From contig NZ_LDPO01000016.1 in assembly GCF_001021505.1 (NCBI RefSeq), positions 1-64,000 on the forward strand: 64,000 bases of DNA, read 5' to 3'. Both the position numbers and the translations under genes were made by a program. Under the pieces are notes generated by a model. It saw only the letters and a program-made list of their open reading frames with translations. It ran no database searches and was not told the origin of the DNA. This document shows positions 17,469 through 25,850 of this stretch, piece by piece (the first letter of the stretch is position 1; every line of letters starts with the position of its first letter). The DNA comes from Mycolicibacter heraklionensis. GTDB lineage: Bacteria > Actinomycetota > Actinomycetes > Mycobacteriales > Mycobacteriaceae.

Positions 17469-18430
17469 TGGGCCAACTGTCCGGGCCGACCGACCCCGCC
17501 GCCGACGCCAGGTGGTCGCCACAACACCCCCGCAAAGGGTTCTTCACCGACACGTCGATCTGCATCGGTTGCAAAGCCTGCGAGGTGGCGTGCAAGGAGT
17601 GGAACCACAACCCGCAGGACGGCCCGCTGGAGTTACTCGGATCCTCCTACGACAACACCGGCGCACTGGGCGCCAGCACGTGGCGGCATGTGGCGTTCAT
17701 CGAGCAGGGCCGCGACCGCATCGAGGAGGCCCGCGAATCCGGCCGACAACTGGTCAGCCTGGGCATGCCGAAGATGCCCGATGACACCGCGGAGGTCGCG
17801 CCACCCGACACCGACCAGTTCCGCTGGCTGATGTCCTCGGACGTCTGCAAGCACTGCACGCATGCCGGATGTCTGGACGTATGCCCGACGGGTTCGCTGT
17901 TTCGCACCGAGTTCGGCACGGTGGTGGTGCAGGCAGACGTCTGCAACGGCTGCGGAAACTGTGTGCCGGCGTGCCCGTTCGGGGTGATCGAGCGTCGCAC
18001 CGACGGCACGGCGGCACCCAAGACCGGCCGCGGCCCCGAACCGGTGCCCAACACCGGAGTCGCCCAGAAGTGCACCCTGTGCTACGACCGGCTGGTCGAC
18101 GGCCAACCGCCGGCGTGCGCGCAGACCTGCCCGACACAGTCGATCCGGTTCGGTGACCACGACGACCTGGTGCAGCGGGCCCGGCAGCGGGTGGCCCAGC
18201 TGCATGCCCAGGGCCGCACCGAGGCGCGGCTCTACGGCGCCAACGAGCATGACGGTGTCGGTGGCACCGGCTCGGTCTTCCTGTTGCTCGACGAGCCGGA
18301 GGTGTACGGACTGCCGCCCGACCCGCGGGTGGGCACCGCCGACCTGCCGACGATGTTCAAGCGGTCGGCGCTGGCCGCAGCCGGGATGCTTGCCGCCGCG
18401 GCGGTCGCCTTCCTGGGGGGACGCTCATGA
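17468..18430 (+). CDS. fdhB: Formate dehydrogenase iron-sulfur (beta) subunit
   Basis: A 320-residue electron-transfer subunit. Four cysteine clusters are visible: CIGCKACEVACKEW, CKHCTHAGCLDVCP, CNGCGNCVPACPFG, and CTLCYDRL with CAQTCPTQ. These would bind four [4Fe-4S] clusters, as in FdnH. A C-terminal hydrophobic segment (about residues 297-316) is a likely membrane anchor. The start ATG overlaps the stop of the catalytic subunit, and the stop overlaps the NrfD start (ATGA), so the three subunits are translationally coupled. It carries electrons from the Mo/W-Sec site to the membrane subunit. Confidence 0.95.
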   Translation: MGQLSGPTDPAADARWSPQHPRKGFFTDTSICIGCKACEVACKEWNHNPQDGPLELLGSSYDNTGALGASTWRHVAFIEQGRDRIEEARESGRQLVSLGMPKMPDDTAEVAPPDTDQFRWLMSSDVCKHCTHAGCLDVCPTGSLFRTEFGTVVVQADVCNGCGNCVPACPFGVIERRTDGTAAPKTGRGPEPVPNTGVAQKCTLCYDRLVDGQPPACAQTCPTQSIRFGDHDDLVQRARQRVAQLHAQGRTEARLYGANEHDGVGGTGSVFLLLDEPEVYGLPPDPRVGTADLPTMFKRSALAAAGMLAAAAVAFLGGRS

Positions 18431-19482
18431 GCATGGTGTCCGATGGTCCTCGCCGCGGGGGCGGCAAGCGCCGGCGCCGCGGCGGTGGCGACGGTGGCCG
18501 TGAGATGCCGATGGTCCCCGACGTGCAGTTCAGCTCCTACTACGGCCGTCCGGTGGTCAAGCCCGCACCGTGGAAGCACGAGATCGCCGCGTACCTGTTC
18601 CTGGGCGGTGTGGCGGGGGGATCCGGCCTGCTGGCCGCCGGTGCCCAGCTGACCGGCCGGAAAGTGTTGCGACGCAACTCCCGGCTGGCGGCGCTGGGGG
18701 CAATCGTGTTGAGCGCCGCGGCCCTGATCAGCGACCTCGGCCGCCCGGAACGCTTCGTCAACATGCTGCGCACCATCAAACTGACGTCACCGATGAGCCT
18801 GGGCTCGTGGATCCTGTCGGCGTTTGGTGCGGGCACGTCGGTGGCGGCGGCCGCCGAGCTGGATCGGTTGTCGGGCCAGCGGCTACCGCTGGGCCCGCTG
18901 CGTGGCGTGCTGCGCGCTGTGGAGGGCCCGGCCGGCTTGGAGGCCGCGGTGTTCGCGGCGCCGCTGGCCGTCTACACCGCGGTGTTGCTGGGCGACACCG
19001 CCACCCCGACCTGGCACGGTGCGCACCGCGACTTGCCGTTCGTGTTCGTCAGCTCGGCGAGCCTGGCCTCCGGCGGCTTGGCCATGCTGACCACGCCGGT
19101 GCGTGAGGCCGGGCCGGCCCGACGACTGGCCGTGCTCGGGGTGCTCGGCGATGTCGTCGCCACCCGGGCCATGGAACATCGGATGGACCCGGTCGCCGCC
19201 GAACCGCTGCATGAGGGCCGCGCCGGGGCGATGCTGCGGTGGAGTGAACGGCTGGCGATCGCCGGAGGTATCGGGACGCTGCTGGGCAGGCGGCACCGCG
19301 GCGTGGCGGCGCTGTCGGGGCTGGCGCTGCTGGGCGCCTCGGCGCTGACCCGCTTCGGGGTGTTCGAGGCCGGGATCGAATCGGCGAAGGATCCGCGCTA
19401 CACCATTGAGCCGCAGAAGCGCCGACTGACGGCCCGGCAGGCGGCGGGCATGACCGGGGATTCCATCACGACGGCCGGGTAG
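18427..19482 (+). CDS. NrfD-type membrane subunit of formate dehydrogenase (quinone-reactive anchor)
   Basis: A 351-residue membrane protein of the NrfD/PsrC family. After an Arg- and Gly-rich N-terminal tail of about 50 residues, hydrophobic segments run from AAYLFLGGVAGGSGLLAAG to the end. The conserved DLGRPERF motif is present. NrfD proteins pass electrons to or from the quinone pool without haem. Here it takes the place of the cytochrome b subunit of FdnGHI. It overlaps fdhB by 4 bases and is convergent with selD, with only 9 bases between the stops. Confidence 0.9.
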   Translation: MSMVSDGPRRGGGKRRRRGGGDGGREMPMVPDVQFSSYYGRPVVKPAPWKHEIAAYLFLGGVAGGSGLLAAGAQLTGRKVLRRNSRLAALGAIVLSAAALISDLGRPERFVNMLRTIKLTSPMSLGSWILSAFGAGTSVAAAAELDRLSGQRLPLGPLRGVLRAVEGPAGLEAAVFAAPLAVYTAVLLGDTATPTWHGAHRDLPFVFVSSASLASGGLAMLTTPVREAGPARRLAVLGVLGDVVATRAMEHRMDPVAAEPLHEGRAGAMLRWSERLAIAGGIGTLLGRRHRGVAALSGLALLGASALTRFGVFEAGIESAKDPRYTIEPQKRRLTARQAAGMTGDSITTAG

Positions 19483-19491
19483 CTCAGCGGG

Positions 19492-20472
19492 TTATCGCAC
19501 CGCGATTCCGCTGCCCGCCACGGTGTGCCCGATCACCGGATGCCCGGGCAGTTCGCCGACGACCAGCAGACCCCCGGACGTCTGGGCGTCGGCCAGCAGC
19601 AGCAGGTCGTCTTCGCCGACCCCGGGCCCGGGGCGCAGGTGCGGGCGCACCCAGTCCAGGTTGCGGCGCGTGCCGCCGGAGACGTAGCCGTCACGCAGTG
19701 CTTCGGGTGCTCCCTCGATCATCGGCACCGCGGACCGGTCGAGCACCGCACCCACCCCCGAGGCGCGGCACATCTTGTACAGATGGCCGAGCAGCCCGAA
19801 ACCGGTGACGTCGGTGGCCGCCCGCACGCCCAGCGACAACGCGGCTTCGGCGGCGTCACGGTTGAGCTCGACCATGGTCGCGATCGCCTGCTCGAACACC
19901 TCGCCGGTGCGCTTGTGCCGGTTGTTGAGCAGCCCCACCCCCAGCGGTTTGGTCAAGGTCAGCGGTAGGCCGGGCCGCGCGGCGTCGTTGCGCAGCAACC
20001 GGTTCGGGTCGGCTGTCCCGGTGACCGCCATGCCGTACTTGGGCTCCGGATCGTCGATGGAATGGCCGCCGATCACCGGGCAGCCTGCCTGCTCGGCCAC
20101 CGCCAGACCGCCGCGCAGCACCTCAGTCATCAACTCCAGGGGCAGTGTTTCCCGCGGCCAGCCGACCAGGTTGATCGCGACCACCGGGCGCCCGCCCATC
20201 GCATAGATGTCCGAGAGTGCGTTGGCGGCCGCGATCCGGCCCCAGTCGTAGGCGTCGTCGACGACGGGGGTGAAAAAGTCCGCGGTGGACAGCACGGCGA
20301 GGTCATCGCGCACCAGCACGGCCGCAGCGTCGTCGCCGTCGTCGAGGCCCACCAGGACGTCCTTGCCGGACTGCCCGGTGAGCCCGCGCACCGCGTCTTC
20401 CAGCTCGCCGGGGGGAATCTTGCACGCGCAGCCGCCGCCGTGGGCGTAGCCGGTCAGTCGCACGCCGGTCAT
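19492..20472 (-). CDS. selD: Selenide, water dikinase (selenophosphate synthetase)
   Basis: A 326-residue enzyme that makes selenophosphate from selenide and ATP. The glycine-rich N-terminal motif is HGGGCACK, with Cys15 and Lys18 aligning with catalytic Cys17 and Lys20 of E. coli SelD. It is a Cys form and not itself a selenoprotein. DGDDAAAVLV, ADFFTPVVDDAYDWGRIAAANALSDIYAMGG and GHSIDDPEPKYG are further family blocks. The ATG at 20472 overlaps the stop of the upstream reductase gene (ATGA). It supplies selenium donor to SelA, encoded 2.3 kb away. Confidence 0.96.
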   Translation of the reverse strand: MTGVRLTGYAHGGGCACKIPPGELEDAVRGLTGQSGKDVLVGLDDGDDAAAVLVRDDLAVLSTADFFTPVVDDAYDWGRIAAANALSDIYAMGGRPVVAINLVGWPRETLPLELMTEVLRGGLAVAEQAGCPVIGGHSIDDPEPKYGMAVTGTADPNRLLRNDAARPGLPLTLTKPLGVGLLNNRHKRTGEVFEQAIATMVELNRDAAEAALSLGVRAATDVTGFGLLGHLYKMCRASGVGAVLDRSAVPMIEGAPEALRDGYVSGGTRRNLDWVRPHLRPGPGVGEDDLLLLADAQTSGGLLVVGELPGHPVIGHTVAGSGIAVR

Positions 20473-21608
20473 GCGTCGATGGTGAGGTGGTCGCCGGCCG
20501 CGCGGGAGATGCAGATCAGCATGTCGCCGTGGGCACGTTCGGTAGCGGTCAGGGTCTGATCTCGGTGGTCGACCTTCCCGTCGAGCACCCGCACCCGGCA
20601 GGTGCCGCAGAACCCCTGCTTGCACGAGTAAGGGGTGGCGGGGTTGACCTGCAAAACCGCAGCCAACGCCGTCTGATCGGCACCGACGGGGACGGTGGTG
20701 CCGCTTTTGGCCAGGGTCAAGGAGAACGGCTTACCGTCCAGAACCGGTGGGGCAGAGAACCGTTCGTAGTGCAGCTCCACGTCGGTGCGGCCGATCAGCC
20801 CCTCACGGAGCACCTCGAGCATTGCCGGTGGCCCACACGCGTACAGCGCTGTCGGCACCGGCACGTCGCCGATCAGATCGGCGGCCGTCGGCAGCCCGTG
20901 CGTGTCGTCGGTACGGACGGCCACCTTGTCGCCGAACTGCTCCACCTCGGCGATGAACGGGATGGTGTCGACCGAGCGGCCGGTGTAGATCATCGACCAG
21001 TCCAGGCCCAGGCGCTCGGCGGCGCGCATCATCGGCAGGATCGGGGTGATTCCGATCCCGCCGGCGACGAACCGCAGACGCCGCGCCGACGAACCGTAGC
21101 CGGGAACCGCCATGGGCATGCCGTTGCGCGGTCCCTTGATGGTGACCGTGGCGCCCGGCTGCAAGCTGTCGTGCACCTCGATCGACCCGCCACCGCCGTC
21201 GGGGATGCGGCGCACCGCGATGCGGTAGCTGTCAGGGTCTGCGGGGTCCCCGCACAGCGAATATTCGCGCATCCGCCCCGAGGGCAGCAGCAGGTCCAGA
21301 TGCGCGCCGGGTGTCCAGCGGGTCAGCGGCTTGTCGTCGGTGGCGACCAGGGTCAGCGCCACCACGTCCTTGTCATGCGCAACGATCTCACGCGCGGCCA
21401 CCCGCAACTCCCGCGTGCGCTCCGGCTCGGCCAGCTTCCAGCGCCGCATCAACACGCTGAACGTCGGGAACGCGATCTTGGCCAGCAGATTCGAGAACCG
21501 CAACAGCGGGTCGTGGCGCCACCGCCCGTACAACTGCGGCGGAATCTCGTCCGGAATTTCGCCCAGCGGCCGGAATCGCGATCCCTCCGAATCGTGCCCC
21601 GACGTCAA
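20469..21608 (-). CDS. Ferredoxin reductase-type oxidoreductase (FAD, NAD(P), C-terminal 2Fe-2S)
   Basis: A 379-residue reductase. An N-terminal extension of about 65 residues contains a possible amphipathic or membrane-associated helix (SNLLAKIAFPTFSVLMRRW). It is followed by the flavin domain (REYSLCGD), the NAD(P) domain (GGIGITPIL, YACGPPAM) and a C-terminal ferredoxin domain (CKQGFCGTCRV plus a distal Cys in MLICIS). The start is taken as TTG at 21608, forming a TTGA overlap with the upstream gene. It probably supplies electrons to that PF10118-type protein. A role in selenium metabolism is possible but unsupported. Confidence 0.85.
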   Translation of the reverse strand: MTSGHDSEGSRFRPLGEIPDEIPPQLYGRWRHDPLLRFSNLLAKIAFPTFSVLMRRWKLAEPERTRELRVAAREIVAHDKDVVALTLVATDDKPLTRWTPGAHLDLLLPSGRMREYSLCGDPADPDSYRIAVRRIPDGGGGSIEVHDSLQPGATVTIKGPRNGMPMAVPGYGSSARRLRFVAGGIGITPILPMMRAAERLGLDWSMIYTGRSVDTIPFIAEVEQFGDKVAVRTDDTHGLPTAADLIGDVPVPTALYACGPPAMLEVLREGLIGRTDVELHYERFSAPPVLDGKPFSLTLAKSGTTVPVGADQTALAAVLQVNPATPYSCKQGFCGTCRVRVLDGKVDHRDQTLTATERAHGDMLICISRAAGDHLTIDA

Positions 21609-22510
21609 CGCCGCGCCCTCCGCGCCGCCGGCGAGGTCGCCAGGTAGGCCACGGCCTGCGCGGTGGAGCCGATGGACGCGGGGTCGAATGACGGTTTGAA
21701 GTAGACGACGGTGTATTTGAGCACCTGGCGCAGCTGGGGCAGGATGTTGCGCCGCGACCCGCGCAGGTACTGGCGCCACAGCCAGAAATAGGAATGGCTG
21801 ATGGTGTCGTCGGAGCGGCACATGAAGCCGATCGCCCGGTGAATCATCAACACCAGATAGACCAGCGCGACCATCATGGCCCGGCAGCGGTTCAGGTAGC
21901 CGGGGTGAAAGTAGTTCGCCACATCGTGTGCCACGCAGCGATGTTCGATCTCCTCGGCGCCGTGCCAACGACAGATGTCGGCCATCGTCGGGTCGACGTC
22001 ATAGTCGTCCCACGAGCAGTTCAGCACGAAGTCACCCAGGATCGCGGTGTAGTGCTCGACCGCCGCGATCAGCCACAGCCGCTGCACCATGTCGTTGTAA
22101 CGGGTGCGGGCGAACCGCTGGGTGCGCGGCGCCAGCAGCCGGCGAAACAGGTACTCGAACTGCCGCAGTATGGGCGCGGTGTCGACACCGCGCGCTTCCA
22201 GGAACTGGGTTACCGCCTTGTCGTGCGACTCGGCGTGCATGGCCTCTTGGCCGATGAAGCCGCGCATGGCCCGCGCCAGATCCTCGTCTTTGACGTAGGG
22301 CAGCGCCTCGTTGAAGACCTCGCAGAACCACCGCTCGCCCTCGGGCAGGATCAGGTGCAGAATGCTCACCACGTCGGAGGCCACCGGCTCGCCTTGGATC
22401 CAGTGCAGCGGGGTCTGCGACCAGTCGAACTCGACGTTACGGGCGTGGATCTCGACGCCGGCCGGTTCATAGATGTGCCCGCCCACCGCAGGCTTTGTTT
22501 GGCTCGTCAT
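21605..22510 (-). CDS. Predicted metal-dependent hydrolase / diiron-like protein (PF10118 type)
   Basis: A 301-residue protein. Carboxylate and histidine motifs typical of the family are visible: EGERWFCEVFNEALP, GQEAMHAESHDKA, EHYTAILGDFVL and WHGAEEIEHRCVAHDV. The repeated E...ExxH pattern resembles a diiron site, so an oxygenase role is as likely as hydrolysis. A hydrophobic segment (MMVALVYLVLMIHRAIGF) follows. The start ATG at 22510 has AAGGAGG at ideal spacing. It is coupled to the reductase downstream, a pairing that suggests an electron-fed diiron enzyme. Substrate is unknown. Confidence 0.85.
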   Translation of the reverse strand: MTSQTKPAVGGHIYEPAGVEIHARNVEFDWSQTPLHWIQGEPVASDVVSILHLILPEGERWFCEVFNEALPYVKDEDLARAMRGFIGQEAMHAESHDKAVTQFLEARGVDTAPILRQFEYLFRRLLAPRTQRFARTRYNDMVQRLWLIAAVEHYTAILGDFVLNCSWDDYDVDPTMADICRWHGAEEIEHRCVAHDVANYFHPGYLNRCRAMMVALVYLVLMIHRAIGFMCRSDDTISHSYFWLWRQYLRGSRRNILPQLRQVLKYTVVYFKPSFDPASIGSTAQAVAYLATSPAARRARR

Positions 22511-22542
22511 GGTCACGGCCTCCTTCGGGGTCATGCTACCCA

Positions 22543-22593
22543 CGATTTCGGCGCGTTTTTCTCCGCTGAGCGGTCATTACCGCGCCGAAATCG
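22543..22593. promoter_or_regulatory. 13-base perfect inverted repeat in the divergent region upstream of tRNA-Sec
   Basis: The arm CGATTTCGGCGCG (22543-22555) is repeated in inverse at 22581-22593, with a 25-base spacer. The spacer holds a smaller palindrome (CCGCT-G-AGCGG at 22563-22573). It lies between the PF10118-type gene (leftward) and tRNA-Sec (rightward). It could be an operator for both promoters, or an RNA hairpin in either leader. Confidence 0.5.
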
Positions 22594-22615
22594 CTGAAGG
22601 TCTAGGTTGATCAGC

Positions 22616-22710
22616 GGAGGCGTCTGAGTCCTGGTGGGTTCCCCGGTCTTCAAAACCGGTGAGGCCGAGTAGCTCGGCCTGGCGGGTTCGATTCCCGTCC
22701 GCCTCCGCCA
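22616..22710 (+). tRNA. selC: tRNA-Sec (anticodon TCA)
   Basis: A 95-base tRNA that folds by hand. The acceptor arm is GGAGGCG with CGCCTCC (seven pairs), with an eighth U-C mismatch where E. coli has a pair. The discriminator is G and CCA is encoded. The D-stem has six pairs (GAGTCC with GGGTTC) around a 4-base loop. The anticodon stem is CCGGT with ACCGG and the loop CTTCAAA gives anticodon TCA. The long variable arm is AGGCCGA with TCGGCCT. The T-arm is GCGGG, TTCGATT, CCCGT. Long variable arm, six-pair D-stem and UCA anticodon together are diagnostic. It lies 23 bases before selA and is probably co-transcribed. Confidence 0.96.
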
Positions 22711-22733
22711 GCTGCGTATCGCCAGGAGGAGCC

Positions 22734-24041
22734 GTGACCGACGCCGATCCGCGCCGTGCCATTCCGCGTACCGATGCGCTGTTGATGCTGCCTCCGGTTC
22801 GCGCGGCCCGTGCCCGGCTGGGCGAGCATGTGGTCCGCGGTTTGGTACGTGACGCCCAGGATCGAGCGCGACGCGGCGATCTGGCACCGGAACAAGTCGA
22901 AAGCGCTGTTCTAGAAAGCCTTTCCGGTCAGACGGGGACGACGTTGCGGCCGGTCCTCAACGCCACCGGAGTGGTGGTGCACACCAACCTGGGCCGGGCG
23001 CCGCTGTCCGCCGCGGCGGTCGAGGCGCTGGTGGCGGCCAGCGGCTACGTCGACGTCGAGCTGGACCTGGCCACCGGCGCACGCTCCAAGCGGGGGGTCG
23101 CGGCCCGGGCCGCGCTGCTGGCCGCCTGCCCGGCCGCCGAGGACGCGCTGGTGGTCAACAACGGTGCCGCCGCTCTGGTGCTGACCACCACAGCCCTGGC
23201 CGCCGGCCGAGAGGTGGTGGTCAGCCGCGGCGAACTGATCGAGATCGGGGCCGGCTTCCGTCTCCCGGACCTGATCGCCTCCACCGGGGCGAGGCTGCGG
23301 GAAGTCGGCACCACCAACCGCACCCACCTGCGCGATTACGCCGACGCCATCGGACCCCAGACGGGATGCATCCTCAAGGTGCATCCCAGCAATTTCGCCG
23401 TCCACGGTTTCACGGCCTCGGTGGGGTTGGCTGAGTTACGGCCACTGGCAACCGAACACGACGTGGCCTTGGTCGCCGATCTGGGCAGCGGACTGCTGTC
23501 CCCCGATCCGCTGTTACCCGCCGAACCGGATGCGGCCACCACGCTGGCCGCCGGCGCCGACATCGTGACGGCCAGCGGCGACAAGCTGCTCGGCGGGCCG
23601 CAGGCCGGGGTGGTGTTGGGCCGGGCCGGGGTCATCACCCGGCTCGCTCGACACCCGTTGGCTCGCGCGGTGCGCGCCGACAAGCTCACCCTCGCCGCGC
23701 TGGAGGCCACCGTGTCCGGCGCCGCCGCACCGGTGACCCGAGCGCTGCACGCCGATCCGGACCAGTTGCGTTCCCGCGCCGAGCGGCTGGCTGCCGCGGT
23801 CGGTGCCACCGTCGTCGCCCACGACGGCCGCGTCGGCGGCGGCGGCGCTCCGGGAGTTCCGCTGCCGGGCTGGGCGGTCCGGCTGCCCGAAGCGGCGGCC
23901 GCCGCGCTACGCACCGGCGATCCCGCGGTGCTGCCCCGAGTGCACGACGGCGCCTGCCTGATCGATCTGCGCTGCGTGCCGGAAACCGACGACGGACGGC
24001 TGCTGGCCGCGGTGCGGGCTGCACTCGACCGGATCGGGTGA
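22734..24041 (+). CDS. selA: L-seryl-tRNA(Sec) selenium transferase
   Basis: A 435-residue PLP enzyme that converts Ser-tRNA(Sec) to Sec-tRNA(Sec) using selenophosphate. The PLP lysine is Lys284 in TASGDKLLGGPQAG. Other family blocks are NATGVVVHTNLGRAPLS, VNNGAAALVL, EIGAGFRLPD, VGTTNRTHL and LVADLGSGLL. The start is GTG at 22734 with CAGGAGGAG upstream; any longer reading would run into tRNA-Sec. Its stop is 12 bases before the selB ATG, consistent with a selC-selA-selB transcript. Confidence 0.96.
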   Translation: MTDADPRRAIPRTDALLMLPPVRAARARLGEHVVRGLVRDAQDRARRGDLAPEQVESAVLESLSGQTGTTLRPVLNATGVVVHTNLGRAPLSAAAVEALVAASGYVDVELDLATGARSKRGVAARAALLAACPAAEDALVVNNGAAALVLTTTALAAGREVVVSRGELIEIGAGFRLPDLIASTGARLREVGTTNRTHLRDYADAIGPQTGCILKVHPSNFAVHGFTASVGLAELRPLATEHDVALVADLGSGLLSPDPLLPAEPDAATTLAAGADIVTASGDKLLGGPQAGVVLGRAGVITRLARHPLARAVRADKLTLAALEATVSGAAAPVTRALHADPDQLRSRAERLAAAVGATVVAHDGRVGGGGAPGVPLPGWAVRLPEAAAAALRTGDPAVLPRVHDGACLIDLRCVPETDDGRLLAAVRAALDRIG

Positions 24042-24053
24042 GCGTGTTTGTCC

Positions 24054-25850
24054 ATGTTTGTAATAGCCACCGCCGGCCACGTCGACCACGGCAAGTCCAC
24101 CCTGCTGCGGGCGCTCACCGGGATGGAACCCGACCGTTGGGAGCAGGAGCGCCGGCGCGGACTCACCATCGACCTGGGCTTCGCCTGGACCGCGCTGCCG
24201 TCGGGCCGGCGAGTGGCTTTCGTCGATGTCCCGGGCCACGAAAGGTTCCTGCCCAACACGCTGGCCGGCCTGGGACCGGCCTCGGTGGTGTGCTTCGTGG
24301 TCGCCGCCGACGAGGGCTGGCAGGCGCAGTCGGATGACCATCGCGATGCCATTGCGGCCCTGGGTATCTCGCGGGGTCTGGTGGTGCTGACCCGCATCGA
24401 CCGGGCCACCGATCAACGTGTCGCTGAGGTGTCCGAACAGGTCCGAACCGAACTGGCCCAGACGGGTCTGCGTGACGCCCCGATCGTGGCCGTGTCGGCG
24501 GCGAACGGTACCGGGATGGACACGCTGCGTACTGTGCTCGACGACCTGCTGGCCGAGCTACCGGCGCCGTCGAGCACTGGCCGCGTTCGGTTGTGGGTCG
24601 ACCGGTCCTTCACCATCACCGGCGCCGGGACGGTGGTGACCGGCACCCTGACCGCGGGCACCCTGGCCGCCGGCGATCACCTCCAGTTGCTGGACCGTGG
24701 ACAGTCGCGTGCGGTGGTCATCCGGGGGCTGCAGAGCTGCGGCGAGCAGCACTCGGCACTGCGCCCCACGGTGCGGGTAGCGGTCAATCTGCGCGGGGTG
24801 CCCGCCGGCGAGGTGCGCCGCGGCGACGCCCTGGTCAGCTCCGGCGAGTGGTTGGCCACCACGGTGGCCGATGTTCGGCACAGCGCCGGTTGCCCGCTGG
24901 CCGAGGCACCCGAGCGACTCGTGGTGCACCTGGGCACGGCTGCGGTACCCGCCCGATTGCGGCGCCTCGGTGCCGACCACGCTCGACTCACCCTGGAATA
25001 CCCTCTGCCGCTGGTATTTTCGGATCGTCTGATCTTGCGCGACCCCGGGGCCCACCGCGTGCTGGGTGGTGTGGTGGTGCTTGACGCCGATCCGCCTGCC
25101 CTCCGCAGGCGCGGTGACGCGGCGCGCCGCGCCGACGAGCTGGCTGCCGCCGATCCGACCGACCAGCCCCGCCGTGTCCTCGCCGAGGTGGCGCGTCGGG
25201 GTGCGGTGTCGCAGCGCCAGCTGCAGTTGCTCGGTTACCACCACCGCCCGGCACCCTCCGAGGTGACGGTGATTCAGGGCTGGTGGGTGCATGCCGCGAC
25301 GTATCAGGCTTGGCGGGACCGACTGCAGAGCGCGGTGAGTGAGCTACGGGAGCGTGATCCATTGTCCGCCGGGCTGTCCCGGGGCGCGGCCGCGGATCTG
25401 CTCGCGCTACCGGATCCAGCGCTGCTCGACGAGCTGGTACGCGACGCCGGGTTGGAGCAGCGCGACGGCCTGATTCGGCTGCCGGACGGCCGCACCGATC
25501 TCGGCCCGGCCGAGGGCGCGATCGCCGAGTTGGAATCCCGGCTGACCACGGCTCCGTTTCACGCCCCGGAGGCCGACGATCTGGCCGCCCTGCACCTGGG
25601 GGTCCGGGAGCTGGCGGCGGCCGAACGAGTCGGGCGGCTGTTGCGGCTCACCGAGAATCTGGTGCTGCTCCCAACCGCGCCCGCGTTGGCGATGCGCGAA
25701 TTGGCATCGCTGGAACAGCCTTTCACCGCCACCGAAGCCAAGCAGGCGCTGAACACCACTCGGCGGGTGGCGATCCCGCTGTTGGAGTATCTCGATGCCC
25801 GCGGCTGGACCCGCCGGATCGATACGGTCCACCGGGAAGTCGTGCGTTGA
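24054..25850 (+). CDS. selB: Selenocysteine-specific elongation factor SelB
   Basis: A 598-residue GTPase that brings Sec-tRNA to UGA codons marked by SECIS. The GTPase domain has GHVDHGKST (8-16), DVPGHE (58-63) and a G4 motif TRID (113-116) in place of the usual NKxD. Domains II and III follow, then a C-terminal region (about 370-598) of winged-helix repeats that binds the SECIS hairpin. The ATG at 24054 is preferred to an in-frame TTG six bases earlier. Its stop overlaps the start of the next gene (TTGA). Confidence 0.95.
   Translation: MFVIATAGHVDHGKSTLLRALTGMEPDRWEQERRRGLTIDLGFAWTALPSGRRVAFVDVPGHERFLPNTLAGLGPASVVCFVVAADEGWQAQSDDHRDAIAALGISRGLVVLTRIDRATDQRVAEVSEQVRTELAQTGLRDAPIVAVSAANGTGMDTLRTVLDDLLAELPAPSSTGRVRLWVDRSFTITGAGTVVTGTLTAGTLAAGDHLQLLDRGQSRAVVIRGLQSCGEQHSALRPTVRVAVNLRGVPAGEVRRGDALVSSGEWLATTVADVRHSAGCPLAEAPERLVVHLGTAAVPARLRRLGADHARLTLEYPLPLVFSDRLILRDPGAHRVLGGVVVLDADPPALRRRGDAARRADELAAADPTDQPRRVLAEVARRGAVSQRQLQLLGYHHRPAPSEVTVIQGWWVHAATYQAWRDRLQSAVSELRERDPLSAGLSRGAAADLLALPDPALLDELVRDAGLEQRDGLIRLPDGRTDLGPAEGAIAELESRLTTAPFHAPEADDLAALHLGVRELAAAERVGRLLRLTENLVLLPTAPALAMRELASLEQPFTATEAKQALNTTRRVAIPLLEYLDARGWTRRIDTVHREVVR

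Noticed and set aside
14280-17522. A 1080-residue open frame on the minus strand opposite the FDH catalytic gene
   Set aside because: It is a high-GC antisense shadow. Its composition is Arg-, Gly- and Val-rich with no known motif, while the plus strand gives a clear FDH.
22659-22733. N-terminal extension of SelA beginning inside tRNA-Sec
   Set aside because: The GTG at 22734 has a strong ribosome site; the extension would translate the tRNA.
22650-22895. Small minus-strand frames across tRNA-Sec and the start of selA
   Set aside because: They overlap a structurally certain tRNA and have no ribosome site or similarity.
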